Assembly (NCBI GenBank): GCA_900759475.1 | Contig: CAAEVK010000007.1 | Coordinates: 1 to 49,970, forward strand | Direction of reading: 5' to 3' | From: Clostridia bacterium | Lineage (GTDB): Bacteria; Bacillota; Clostridia; TANB77; CAG-508 | Length of the DNA stretch: 49,970 nt | Part shown: piece after piece, positions 9,878-19,248 of the stretch | How positions within the stretch are numbered: the first letter of the stretch is position 1 | How the letters are laid out: each line of letters begins with the position of its first letter | Made by a program: the position numbers and the translations under genes | Notes under the pieces: generated by a model | Seen by the model: only the letters and a program-made list of their open reading frames with translations | Database searches by the model: none | Told to the model about the DNA's origin: nothing

Positions 9878-10546
9878 TTATTCTCTTATACTTTTTAGCA
9901 CTTTATCTGTTGCTGCTGATACAGAATTACATTCGGTCACATCTATGACAATTGTTTTTGGAGATATTTCATAAAAACCTGCTTCTTCTTGTAATTTGTC
10001 TCTTTGAACAATGTTTTTTTCTATCTCTTCTTTTTCTTGCTGGTTGTTATATTGTATACATTTTCTATTCACTCTTTTTTCTAAAGTTGCCGTTAAGAAT
10101 AAATGATAGTCCACCTCTGGATAAATTTTTATAATCCCTCTTCCTGATATTATTATATTATTTTTTTGTTTTAGTGTGTTAATTAAGTTTCTCGCAAACT
10201 CAAACATTTTTGTATTATCTGCATTTTTTCCTAAATTTGATACTGCTAAAGAAGTAGAAATAGATTGTAGATTTTTTTCTTCTAATTTTATCCTATTACT
10301 GTAAAAAACAGTTTCTCTTTCCTCTATTTTTAATTCTATTTTTAATAGAGTCATTAACATTCTAACATCTATGTTTTTTAAGTCTTGTATTGAGTTTCCT
10401 GAAGAAATAATGGCATAAGCAATTGCTCTATACATATTTCCTCCATTTAATAAAATAGAATTTGGTATTCTATTTAATAATTCTCTACATATGCTTGTTT
10501 TTCCACATCCTACAAGTCCTTCTATTCCAATTACTTTATTTCCCAT
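9878..10546 (-). CDS. Cytidylate-kinase-like P-loop NTPase
   Basis: Probable nucleoside monophosphate kinase, closest to (d)CMP kinase. 222 residues. The Walker A motif GLVGCGKTS is near residue 10. The NGGNMYRAIAYAI segment matches the Cmk GAMYRAV helix. The SGRGIIKIYPEVDYHLFLTA segment corresponds to the Cmk block after the GRD motif. The lid arginines lie in ..KRVNRKC. I chose the ATG at 10546 (MGNKVIGIEG): the longer frame upstream is Lys/Arg-rich and sits on the AAAGGA ribosome site. The canonical GRDIGT is altered to GRGIIK, so it may be a divergent kinase. Confidence 0.75.
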   Translation of the reverse strand: MGNKVIGIEGLVGCGKTSICRELLNRIPNSILLNGGNMYRAIAYAIISSGNSIQDLKNIDVRMLMTLLKIELKIEERETVFYSNRIKLEEKNLQSISTSLAVSNLGKNADNTKMFEFARNLINTLKQKNNIIISGRGIIKIYPEVDYHLFLTATLEKRVNRKCIQYNNQQEKEEIEKNIVQRDKLQEEAGFYEISPKTIVIDVTECNSVSAATDKVLKSIRE

Positions 10547-10709
10547 TTTTAATATCATTCCTTTCAAAAGAACAAATTTAGTTGGCAAACTTGCTCTTTT
10601 ATTCCTATTAAGCAATTGTATTATATACTAAAAAATTTTTTTTCTCAACAAATTTACATACTTTTATTCGTTTTTGTAAACACTATTTATGCAAGGAGGT
10701 GCTTGTACA

Positions 10710-10799
10710 ATGGGAAATAAAAACAATAAACAAAATAAAAATAACCAAAATAATCAAAAAAATAACGAAAAAACTAACGATAACCGTAATTGTGACTAA
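10710..10799 (+). CDS. Asparagine-rich 29-residue microprotein
   Basis: A tiny gene with a near-perfect ribosome site (AAGGAGGT, about 9 nt before the ATG). The product is 29 residues: MGNKNNKQNK, then mostly Asn, Gln and Lys, ending NRNCD. It has one cysteine near the end and no hydrophobic segment. A strong terminator follows at once. It is encoded opposite to its neighbours. Small Asn-rich proteins of this kind are often spore-associated in clostridia, but I cannot assign a function. Confidence 0.65.
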   Translation: MGNKNNKQNKNNQNNQKNNEKTNDNRNCD

Positions 10800-10815
10800 T
10801 TAAAAGGTATTTTTT

Positions 10816-10845
10816 AGGTCGACACTTTTTCTGCCGACCTTTTCT
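10816..10845. terminator. Terminator after the Asn-rich microprotein
   Basis: AGGTCG at 10816-10821 pairs with CGACCT at 10835-10840, followed by TTTTCT. It lies between two convergent genes and can serve both. Confidence 0.75.
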
Positions 10846-10852
10846 ATACATA

Positions 10853-11485
10853 TTATTCTTTCATTTTAGGAATAAAATTTGTTGCTATTATTTCTTCATT
10901 TTTAGGAAATTCTATTCCCACATTTTTTCCCGCTTCTATACATTTTAATAACCATGCCATATTGTTGGCAAGTGTTCGCATGGTTTGCATTCCTTCTTCA
11001 TCTTTTTTTACTTCCTCTGGGTTTGTTCCATGTACCATATTCCAATATTGGCTTGTTACAATTGGCATGTTGTTCATTCCAAAATATTTATTAATTTCGT
11101 CCCAGCTTGTTGTGGCTCCACCTCTTCTGCAGCTGACGATTCCTGCTCCTAGTTTATTAGAAAATAGTTTTCTTCTTCCGTAAAAAACTCTATCTAAAAA
11201 AGAACTTAATCCTCCAGAAATTGCTGCAAAATGAACAGGACTTCCAAATACAAATCCATCATTTTCTGGAACTTTTTCTAAAAACTCATTTACCTTGTCA
11301 CTAATGAAACACCTCCCTGTTTTTATACAAGTTCCACAACCTATACAGCCAGCTATTGGTTTTGCTCCTAACCACATTATTTCTGGTTCAATTTGATTAG
11401 TATTTAATGTGTTTGCCACTTCTTGTAATGCAGTATAAGTACAACCTTTTTCGTGAGGACTTCCATTAACTAATAAAACTTTCAT
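10853..11485 (-). CDS. Iron-sulfur flavoprotein / NADPH-dependent FMN reductase
   Basis: Flavodoxin-fold oxidoreductase, 210 residues. The N-terminal FMN phosphate loop is LVNGSPHEKGCTYTAL near residues 4-19. A compact cysteine cluster (CIGCGTCIKTGRC, about 47-59) suggests an iron-sulfur centre. The flavin-binding segment is FGSPVHFAAISGGLSSFLDR near 80-97. The ATG at 11485 has GAAAGGA upstream. An 11-bp inverted repeat lies directly before the ribosome site and may be an operator. The redox partner is not evident. Confidence 0.85.
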   Translation of the reverse strand: MKVLLVNGSPHEKGCTYTALQEVANTLNTNQIEPEIMWLGAKPIAGCIGCGTCIKTGRCFISDKVNEFLEKVPENDGFVFGSPVHFAAISGGLSSFLDRVFYGRRKLFSNKLGAGIVSCRRGGATTSWDEINKYFGMNNMPIVTSQYWNMVHGTNPEEVKKDEEGMQTMRTLANNMAWLLKCIEAGKNVGIEFPKNEEIIATNFIPKMKE

Positions 11486-11497
11486 ACTTTTCCTTTC

Positions 11498-11526
11498 TTG
11501 TTACAATTTTCGTATAATTGTAACAA
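11498..11526. promoter_or_regulatory. 11-bp perfect inverted repeat before the flavoprotein gene
   Basis: TTGTTACAATT at 11498-11508 and AATTGTAACAA at 11516-11526 are separated by 7 bases, immediately upstream of the ribosome site. The placement and symmetry suit a repressor operator. A leader hairpin is the alternative. Confidence 0.5.
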
Positions 11527-11575
11527 CTACCTTTTATTAAAGATATTTTTTACATATTATGTGCTTCCTTATTTT

Positions 11576-12334
11576 TTATGAATGTATATTTCTGTTTTTC
11601 ATTGCTTCATAAATTACAATTCCTGCTGATACAGAAGCATTTAAAGAAGTTATTTTCCCTTTCATTGGTATTTTTACAAAGATATCTGTATTTTCTTTTA
11701 CTAGTCTACTCATCCCAAATCCTTCACTACCAATAATAATGCAAATAGCTCCATGATAGTCTTGTTCATCATAGTTTGTTTTTGCCTTCATATCTGTTCC
11801 AATAATCCATAAACCTTCCTTTTGCAATTTTTTAATTGTTTCTGTTAAATTAGTAACACGTGCTATTTTTATATACTCTATTGCACCAGCTGAAGTTTTT
11901 GCTACTGTTGCATTTACCCCAACACCTCTTCTTTTAGGAATAATAATCCCATGTACCCCTGCTGTTTCTGCAGTTCTAATAATAGACCCTAAATTATGAG
12001 GATCTTCTATTCCGTCTAATAAAACTAAAAAAGGATCTTCTTGCTTTTCTTTTGCATATGTTAGAATATCTTCTACTTCGCAATAATTAAATGGAGGTAC
12101 AACAGCAATAACACCTTGATGATTTTTAGTTTCAGACATAAAATCCAACTTACTTTTTTCTACTTCTACAACAACAATCCCCTGTTCTTTTGCAATTGCT
12201 ATTATTTTGTTTATAGAACCATGTTTTTCCCCTTTTTGAATAAATATTTTATTAATATCTCTTGCAGAATTTAATAACTCTAATACTGCATTTCTTCCCT
12301 CTATTTTGTCCTCATAACTATTTTCTTCATTCAT
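11576..12334 (-). CDS. rlmB: 23S rRNA 2'-O-ribose methyltransferase RlmB (SpoU family)
   Basis: SPOUT-fold methyltransferase that modifies 23S rRNA (G2251 in E. coli numbering). 252 residues. The N-terminal substrate-binding domain is IEGRNAVLELLNS. The SpoU motifs are LDGIEDPHNLGSIIRTAETAG near 105-125, the IIIGSEGFGMSRL block near 200, and the C-terminal KGKITSLNASVSAGIVIYEA. The start is the ATG at 12334 (MNEENSYED), which has GAAAGGAAG upstream; a longer open frame upstream has no family similarity. It follows lepA by about 97 nt. No in-frame CGG. Confidence 0.92.
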   Translation of the reverse strand: MNEENSYEDKIEGRNAVLELLNSARDINKIFIQKGEKHGSINKIIAIAKEQGIVVVEVEKSKLDFMSETKNHQGVIAVVPPFNYCEVEDILTYAKEKQEDPFLVLLDGIEDPHNLGSIIRTAETAGVHGIIIPKRRGVGVNATVAKTSAGAIEYIKIARVTNLTETIKKLQKEGLWIIGTDMKAKTNYDEQDYHGAICIIIGSEGFGMSRLVKENTDIFVKIPMKGKITSLNASVSAGIVIYEAMKNRNIHS

Positions 12335-12431
12335 TTTTAATCTTTTTCTTCCTTTCTCAAAAACAAATTTTGTTGGAAAAGAATTCAATTTTGACAATAC
12401 CAAAATTGTAATTACTTTTCCAAAAACTGTT

Positions 12432-14243
12432 CTACTCTTCATCTTCTAATTTTAACACACTTAAAAACGCCTCTTGTGGAATTTCTACATTCCCTATTTG
12501 TCTCATTTTTTTCTTACCTTTCTTCTGTTTTTCTAATAATTTTTTCTTTCTTGTAATATCTCCTCCATAGCACTTAGCCAATACATCTTTTCTCATAGCA
12601 GAAATTGTTTCTCTTGCAATAATTTTTCCTCCCACCACTGCTTGTAGTGGAATTTCGAATAATTGTCTTGGAATAACTGTTTTAAGCTTTTCTGCCATTT
12701 TTCTTCCTCTTTCATAAGCAGAATCTTTATGAACAATAAAAGATAATGCATCTACTGGCTCATTGTTAATATGAATATCTAGTTTTACTAAATCTGATTT
12801 TTGATATTCTTTAAATTCGTAATCAAAAGAAGCATATCCTTTTGATTTTGATTTTAAAGTATCAAAAAAGTCATATATAATTTCATTTAATGGTAAATCA
12901 TATATTAAAGTAACCCTATTTGTATCTAAATATTTCATGTCAATGTAAATACCACGTCTTTCTTGGCATACCTTCATAATATTGCCAACATATTCTTTTG
13001 GCAACATAATTTCTGCTCTAACAATTGGCTCTTCTATATAGCTAATTTCTTGTGTTGGTGGTAAATCTACAGGATTATACAATTCTATTATTTCTCCTGT
13101 TGTTTTATGTACCTTATAAATAACAGATGGTGCTGTTGTAATTAAACCTAAATCAAATTCTCTGTCTAACCTTTCTTGTACAATTTCTAAATGCAATAAT
13201 CCTAAAAATCCACATCTAAATCCAAATCCTAATGCAGCAGATGTTTCTGGTTCGTACTCTAATGCCGCATCATTTAATTTTAATTTTTCTAAAGCGACTT
13301 TTAGGTTTTCATATTCACTTCCATCTAGTGGATATAATCCACAATATACCATAGAATTTGCTTTTTTATAGCCTGGTAAAGGTTCTAATGCTGGATTATT
13401 AGCATTTGTGATTGTATCTCCCACATGTAAATCTGAAATTGTTTTAACACTAGCAATAATATATCCTACTTCCCCTGCTGTTAACTGTTCTGCTGGGCAA
13501 TAGCTTCCAGGTTCTAAGTATCCTAGTTCTGTTACAACAAATTTTTTATTTGTTGCCATAAAAAGAATTTCATCTCCTACTTTAACTAAACCTGTTTTTA
13601 CACGCACATAGCTAACTGCTCCTTTATAGTTATCATATTTTGAATCAAAAATTAAACATTTTAGTGGTTCATTAATATTTCCAACTGGAGCTTTAAAATC
13701 TGTTACTATCCTTTCTAAAACTTGCTCAACATTCAATCCAGTTTTAGCAGAAATACATGGTGCATCCATTGCTGGAATTCCAATAATGTCTTCTATTTCC
13801 TTTTTTATTTCTTCTGGTCTTGCATTTGGCAAATCGATTTTATTAATAACTGGTAGGATATCTAAATTATTATCTAAAGCTAAATATACATTTGCTAGAG
13901 TTTGTGCTTCTATTCCTTGACTAGCATCTACTACCAAAATAGCTCCTTCGCAAGCTGCTAAGCTTCTAGAAACTTCATAGTTGAAGTCAACATGGCCTGG
14001 TGTATCAATTAAATTAAATATATACTCTTCTCCATTTTTAGAAATATATTTCATTCGAACAGCTTGTGCTTTTATGGTAATACCACGTTCTCGTTCCAAT
14101 TCCATATTATCTAATACTTGACTTTCCATTTCACGACTAGATAATACACCTGTCATTTCTATTAGTCTATCTGCCAATGTAGATTTTCCGTGGTCAATAT
14201 GTGCAATAATACTAAAATTTCTAATATGTGATTGTTTTTCCAT
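12432..14243 (-). CDS. lepA: Elongation factor 4 (LepA)
   Basis: Ribosome-associated translational GTPase. 603 residues, full length. The GTPase motifs are G1 AHIDHGKST near 15-23, the switch II region DTPGHVDF, and NKID. The LepA-specific C-terminal domain is complete (GGKIIARETISAMRKDVLAKCYGGDITRKKKLLEKQKKGKKKM). I chose the ATG at 14243 because GGAGG lies just before it; an ATG 12 nt upstream overlaps that ribosome site, as in miaB. No in-frame CGG in 603 codons, a useful negative control. Confidence 0.96.
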   Translation of the reverse strand: MEKQSHIRNFSIIAHIDHGKSTLADRLIEMTGVLSSREMESQVLDNMELERERGITIKAQAVRMKYISKNGEEYIFNLIDTPGHVDFNYEVSRSLAACEGAILVVDASQGIEAQTLANVYLALDNNLDILPVINKIDLPNARPEEIKKEIEDIIGIPAMDAPCISAKTGLNVEQVLERIVTDFKAPVGNINEPLKCLIFDSKYDNYKGAVSYVRVKTGLVKVGDEILFMATNKKFVVTELGYLEPGSYCPAEQLTAGEVGYIIASVKTISDLHVGDTITNANNPALEPLPGYKKANSMVYCGLYPLDGSEYENLKVALEKLKLNDAALEYEPETSAALGFGFRCGFLGLLHLEIVQERLDREFDLGLITTAPSVIYKVHKTTGEIIELYNPVDLPPTQEISYIEEPIVRAEIMLPKEYVGNIMKVCQERRGIYIDMKYLDTNRVTLIYDLPLNEIIYDFFDTLKSKSKGYASFDYEFKEYQKSDLVKLDIHINNEPVDALSFIVHKDSAYERGRKMAEKLKTVIPRQLFEIPLQAVVGGKIIARETISAMRKDVLAKCYGGDITRKKKLLEKQKKGKKKMRQIGNVEIPQEAFLSVLKLEDEE

Positions 14244-14418
14244 TATTTCCTCCATTAAAGTTTTAACAGAATTATTTTAACATATTTCATGCCTATAAGC
14301 AATTTTTTTAAAATATTTTTATAGATTTGGTAGATAATGGTATAACTGCTAAAGAAATATAAAACACTACTTGATAATGCTAAAGCAAGAATAAACAGAA
14401 GCAATTATAATTTTTATC

Positions 14419-14447
14419 TTGTTTTTTAGGTATTTCTATGTCATAAT
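14419..14447 (+). promoter_or_regulatory. mutS2 promoter
   Basis: TTGTTT at 14419-14424, a 17-nt spacer, and CATAAT at 14442-14447. Transcription would start around 14453-14455, only a few bases before the ATG at 14457, and no Shine-Dalgarno is visible. The mRNA is therefore predicted to be leaderless. Confidence 0.6.
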
Positions 14448-14456
14448 ATAAATATT

Positions 14457-16800
14457 ATGAAAGAAAAATATTTAGAGAAATTAGAATTTAATCAAATTAA
14501 AAAAATTTTATCTGACTTTGCCATTACTTATATTGGCAAAGATTTAGTTATGGGATTATTTCCTTCTAACAATTCTACAGAAGTGCAAAATTTATTAAAT
14601 GAAACAACAGAAAGTTTTAAATTGCTTTATAGAAAAAGTACACCCCCTATTGTAGAAATACCTAATATTACCGTTCACTTAAAAACTTTAGCAAGTGGCT
14701 CTGTTTTGTCTAGTCGTCAATTGCTAGATTTGGCTACCATTTTAAAGCTTGCTAGAAATTTAAAGGAATATTTTATACAAGATAATATTGATACTTCTTT
14801 TTGCAAAATTATTTCTGCTTATTTTAATACTTTATATTCTAATCCTTATATAGAAAATACTGTATTTTCTTCTATTATTGACGAAAATACTTTTGAAGAT
14901 AATGCTTCACCTGCATTAGCTTCTATTAGGCGAAATATTAGGAAGTATGAAAATAATATTCGTACAAAGTTAAATTCATTTTTAAGTTCTAAATATGTTG
15001 GCGAACCTATTATAACAATTAGAGCTGGTCGTTTTGTTATTCCTATAAAATCAGAATATCGTGCTGAAGTAAAAGGCTTTGTTCACGATATTTCCTCTAG
15101 TGGATCTACGGTTTTTATTGAACCTATATCTGTTTTTGAATTAAATAATGAATTAAATTCATTAAAAATGGAAGAAGCAAATGAAATTGAAAAAATACTT
15201 CAAAAGCTTACAAGTTTATTTTATGATTTAATTGATAAATTAGAAAATAATATAGTACTAATTGGAAAAATTGATTTTTCTTTTGCAAAGGCAAAATATG
15301 CAAAAACAATTCGAGCAACAGAGCCAATTTTATGTGGTGACAAGGCTATTAATTTCATTCAAGCAAGGCATCCTCTAATTGATGCTAATAGTGTTGTACC
15401 TATTAATATTCATATTGGAAACAATTTTTCTACTCTTGTAATTACAGGTCCTAATACAGGTGGTAAAACCGTTACTTTAAAAACTGTTGGTCTTTTATGT
15501 GCTATGGCATGTAGTGGATTATATATTCCCACCTCTGAAAATAGTACTCTATATGTTTTTGATGCTATTTTTGCAGACATTGGAGATGAACAAAGTATTC
15601 AAGAGTCTTTGAGTACCTTTTCTTCTCATATGTGCAATATTATAGAAATTACTCATTGTGCTACATCAAATAGTTTAATTCTATTAGATGAGTTAGGCTC
15701 TGGTACAGACCCTATTGAGGGTGCAAGTCTTGCTATTAGTATTTTGGAATATTTTCATCAAAAAGGTGCTTTAACTATTTCCACTACACATTACCAAGAA
15801 ATTAAAAATTTTGCTCTTGTTACAGACGGTTTTGAAAATGCTAGTTCCGAATTTGATATTGAAAACCTAAAACCTACTTATAAGTTATTAATTGGTGTTC
15901 CTGGAAAGAGTAATGCTTTTGCTATTAGTAAAAAACTAGGATTAGACACAACTATCTTAGATAGAGCTAAAAATTTTATAAATTCCGATACTATTCATAT
16001 AGAAGAATTATTAAAAACTATCTATGATGATAAACATACAATTGAAAATGAAAAGCAAAAAATTTTAGAAAATTCTGCTACTATAGAATCATTAAAAAAA
16101 TCTTTGGAAAAAGAAAATCTTGATTTAAAAGAAAAATCACAAGCAATTTTAAATAAAGCAAAATCAGAAGCAAAGAACATCTTATTATCAGCTAAAGAAG
16201 AAGCAGATGCTATTATTAGAGACTTAAACTCTTTTTCTTATGCTAAAAAAGCTAATCAATTAAGAAACAAGTTAAAACAAAAAATAAAAGATACACATAT
16301 TGAGCAAGTAATTCCACAAGGACAAGAATTAACAGTTAACGACATTCAAGTAGGAAATGAAATTTTTATTCCTGCTCTTAATTGTAATGGAATTATTCTT
16401 TCTCTTCCTAATAAATCTGGAGAAATTAACATACAAGTTGGAAATAGTAAAATGTATTTTTCTATTTCCAACTTAAGAAAGGTTACTCATCCAACCCAAA
16501 TTAAATCTATTCCTTCTAATACAGCTATAGCACAGCATCATTTTAAATCTTCCCATGTTTCCACAGAAATTAACCTACTTGGATTTAATGTAGAAGAAGC
16601 AATAGTAGTCATTGATAAATATTTGGACGATTGTGTTTTAGCAAACTTGCCTTCTGTTCGAATTGTTCATGGAAAAGGGACTGGTGCTTTGCGAAAACGG
16701 TATTCATGCTTATTTAAAAAGTCATCCTCATGTTAAGTCTTTTCGTTTAGGTACTTTTGGAGAAGGAGAAATGGGAGTAACTATTGTAGAATTAAAATAA
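14457..16800 (+). CDS. mutS2: MutS2 ATPase with C-terminal Smr domain, one CGGN site
   Basis: MutS-family ATPase acting in recombination control and/or rescue of collided ribosomes. Four-base reading of CGGT gives 780 residues, the normal length. The N-terminal core domain starts LEKLEFNQIKKIL. The Walker A motif ITGPNTGGKT is near 331-340. The D-loop is DEQSIQESLSTFSSH, and Walker B is LILLDELGSGTDP. A coiled-coil clamp occupies about 515-620. The Smr domain runs from EINLLGFNVEEA through VRIVHGKGTGALRKGI to VTIVELK. Gly748 is the quadruplet residue. In triplet reading the Smr domain is lost after HGKGTGALRK and replaced by an unrelated tail. The two stop codons of mutS2 and splB are 13 nt apart on opposite strands. 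Confidence 0.94.
16698..16701 (+). other. CGGT recoding site, mutS2 Gly748
   Basis: Reading frame CGA-AAA-CGGT-ATT-CAT. This site is on the plus strand, unlike most others, and the extra C is again on the coding strand. Four-base reading gives the Smr motif HGKGTGALRKGIHAYL. Confidence 0.92.
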
Positions 16801-16813
16801 ATTTCCAACTTAT

Positions 16814-17820
16814 TTATACAATATACTTAATTTCATTATTTGGAAAATATTTTTGCATAGTTTTTCTTATAAATTCTTCTCCATCCCTTTTGATTGTATT
16901 TTTATACATATATTTCCCGTCTACCTCTCCCTGTCATTTTTTCTGGATTATACAATTCCATTGCTGATGGAAAAGCATCATGGTTTATCATACGATGTAT
17001 ATAACTATAAGTCATAAAAATAAATTCAAAAAATATTTCTTTTTTTGCTTTTTCACTTAGTTCTTCTCTCATTTTCTTAATTAATTCCTCATATAAAATT
17101 TTCCAATTATCTACTAATACTATTGGTGCTATTAAAATACCTATTTTATAATCTGCCTGTGCTAACTGATTAACTGCATGTATTCTTTTTTCTAAACTAG
17201 ATGTCCCAAATTCTACTTTGCGAATAATTTCATCTGGATTAACACTCATTCTAATAATAATTTTTTTTTGATGATTTAATGGTAATAGTTCATCTATCAT
17301 ATTAAATTTAGTTGGAAAAGTTAGGTAACCTTTTGCATTTGGTACAAAATTTTCTATTGTCCATTTTAAATTTTGAGTAATACTATTTTCTAAAATTAAG
17401 TCACTATTGCTACCAATTTCAAAAGTTAATTCTTTTTCTGATTTATTTGCCGTTTTAATTATTTTCTCTAACATTTCTTCTCGATTAACAAATAAGCGCA
17501 AATAAGCACATTTATTATAATTACACACTAAATAGCAATACATGCACATTGCAATGCAACCGTGAAGAAGTATATGGTACCAAAAAGTCAGAAGTTTTAT
17601 GATTTGGAACAAATTGATGTGTTTTCCTTATCCCAATAATTATGTTTTGTTTTATTTTAGGAAACTCACTATTTTGTTTAGAACGCATTTGTACAATATT
17701 GTTATGATTTTCAATAGGAATTAATGGTATACCTTCTTTTTTGTATCTTTCTAGTAACATTTTTCCTAATTCATAATTTTTTGTATTTTCTTCAAAATAT
17801 ACTTCATTTGGAAAAAACAT
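16814..17820 (-). CDS. splB: Spore photoproduct lyase SplB, two CGGN sites
   Basis: Radical-SAM enzyme that reverses the spore photoproduct in DNA during germination. Reading two CGGN sites as glycine gives 334 residues, near the normal length. The N-terminus is FFPNEVYFEE, and YTSSGCIAMCMYCYL near 83-97 carries the CX3CX2C cluster (Cys88, Cys92, Cys95). The first quadruplet encodes Gly87, directly before the first cluster cysteine. The second encodes Gly301 (TGRGRGKYMYK) and extends the protein past an apparent stop to the typical end KYFPNNEIKYIV. In triplet reading the C-terminus would be REIYV and the last third of the signature would be missing. Start ATG at 17820 with GGAGG 7 nt upstream. 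It is 35 nt downstream of the small gene before it, in the same orientation. Confidence 0.93.
16916..16919 (-). other. CGGG recoding site, splB Gly301
   Basis: Reading frame GGT-AGA-CGGG-AAA-TAT. This site is hidden in a simple ORF scan because triplet reading simply ends four codons later. Four-base reading adds 33 residues ending in the SplB-type FPNNEIKYIV. Confidence 0.9.
17559..17562 (-). other. CGGT recoding site, splB Gly87
   Basis: Reading frame TCT-TCA-CGGT-TGC-ATT. Four-base reading places glycine next to the radical-SAM CX3CX2C motif; triplet reading loses the cluster. Confidence 0.92.
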
Positions 17821-17855
17821 AGTTATACCTCCATATAACTATGTTTTACTTTTTT

Positions 17856-18156
17856 CTATTTTGTTATACGTTGTCCGTGAAATTTTAAATCTTCCTTTAT
17901 TGGTGCTAGCATATATATCAATATTGTCACCTTCTACAATTCCTAGTATTTCATAAGTAATTTCTCCAATTGGGGTATTAAATTTTCCTTCAAAAGCACA
18001 TTTATTGCCTTCTACTTTTCCTCCTTTAAAATGATTTTTTGCCCCCATGGTTTCTATGTAACCTTCTAAAGAGCCATTTATCATTTTTAATTCTAAATTT
18101 CCTGTAATATCTCCAATGGGAGTATTCATTTTAAGATAATAATTTCCTTCCACCAT
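17856..18156 (-). CDS. Small repetitive beta-rich protein, one CGGN site near the C-terminus
   Basis: A 99-residue protein made of two similar halves (NTPIGDITGNLELK and NTPIGEITYEILGI), each a run of beta-strands with conserved glycines. It resembles small clostridial proteins with a 'G.....TP.G.i.....l...g..l.G......g.....gG.v.gn...f.G' pattern, whose function I do not know. Triplet reading ends ISRTTYNKIEKSKT; four-base reading of CGGA ends KISGQRITK, which restores the strand-glycine pattern seen in the rest of the protein. Start ATG at 18156 with GGAGG. It precedes splB on the same strand. The C-terminal correction is less certain than the catalytic-gene cases because the tail is short. 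Confidence 0.78.
17874..17877 (-). other. CGGA recoding site, small beta-rich gene Gly94
   Basis: Reading frame ATT-TCA-CGGA-CAA-CGT. Both readings end within about 15 codons. The four-base version gives the ISGQR ending expected from the repeat pattern. Confidence 0.7.
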
Positions 18157-18391
18157 AATCTACCTCCAGTTCTATTATATGCATATAAACTTTGTTTTGT
18201 GATACAAAAAATCCTGTTTTATTGATATGTTGCAAGTTAGCAAACATAAGCAATAAAAAAAGCAAGGAAATTTTCCTATACAGCAAGGTTATGTTTCTTT
18301 TAGCTGTACTGTTTATAAAGTAAACGTCTATATATGGCAAAGTCGCTGTGCTTATAAGACTATACACTATTTATGTATTATGTTGACAAAT

Positions 18392-18420
18392 TTGCAAAGC
18401 AACATCATTTATGTTATAAT
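18392..18420 (+). promoter_or_regulatory. Promoter of the 18444 gene
   Basis: TTGCAA at 18392-18397, a 17-nt spacer, and a perfect TATAAT at 18415-18420. The ATG is 24 nt beyond the -10. A TTGACA at 18383 is too far from the -10 to be its -35. Confidence 0.7.
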
Positions 18421-18443
18421 TGTTTCATAGGGAGATGATTTTT

Positions 18444-19100
18444 ATGGGATTTCTAGATAAGTTTAAAAAAAGAAATACTAACACATTAGATGTTAAAGAT
18501 GAAACTCCAATCAATAGAGATTTATTAGATATTGAATTTCGAACGGCTAGCACTGGTGGATTACAGGTAGATTATTATAATCCTGCTAACGATGCCAAAA
18601 AATCTTATGATTCAACCAGATTAATTATGGATAGACCTATTACTTTAGCAGGTAAACAATTATGGAATTGTAGAGTATCTTGGTATGGAATAGAAGATGG
18701 TATTGGACGTGATTTTATTAAACCCAGAAGTGAACAATATACCGGTGTATTAGTGCAAATAGATTTAGATTTATTACAAAATGATCCCACTTATTGTAAA
18801 ATGGTTATGAAAAATTTATTAGATCAAGACAGAGTTCGTTCTTATTTAAATGAAGGATTAAAAGAAAATCCAGAACGACCTTGCGGTAAATATATTGGTG
18901 GTGTTGGAAAAACAGAAAAAGGATATGCTAAATTCTTCTCACCTTCTGTTGGTGAAGCTTCTCACAATTCAAAATTAATGGTAGATAGAAGAAAACAACT
19001 CAGAACCTTAAGACAAAAAGAACTTTCTGATAGAATTGCTAGTAAACAAGCTGAAATTGAAGATTTAAAAAAGAAAGCATTAGAAGATATGGAAAGATAA
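18444..19100 (+). CDS. Conserved-looking hypothetical protein, 218 residues
   Basis: I do not recognise the family. The ATG at 18444 follows GGGAG; a TTG eight codons upstream is less likely. The N-terminus GFLDKFKKRN is basic and amphipathic and could sit at a membrane surface. The middle (residues 30-180) is a globular domain with many Asp, Tyr and Gly. The last 40 residues are a charged helix (RRKQLRTLRQKELSDRIASK), probably coiled coil. It has its own promoter and terminator. No in-frame CGG. Confidence 0.8.
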   Translation: MGFLDKFKKRNTNTLDVKDETPINRDLLDIEFRTASTGGLQVDYYNPANDAKKSYDSTRLIMDRPITLAGKQLWNCRVSWYGIEDGIGRDFIKPRSEQYTGVLVQIDLDLLQNDPTYCKMVMKNLLDQDRVRSYLNEGLKENPERPCGKYIGGVGKTEKGYAKFFSPSVGEASHNSKLMVDRRKQLRTLRQKELSDRIASKQAEIEDLKKKALEDMER

Positions 19101-19126
19101 AAAAATTACGATTATTAGTATAAAAA

Positions 19127-19236
<110 letters not shown>

Positions 19237-19248
19237 ATTATATATAAT

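Noticed and set aside
18131..18367. 78-codon minus-strand frame upstream of the small beta-rich gene
   Set aside because: It overlaps that gene's start and ribosome site, has no ribosome site of its own and no recognisable domain.
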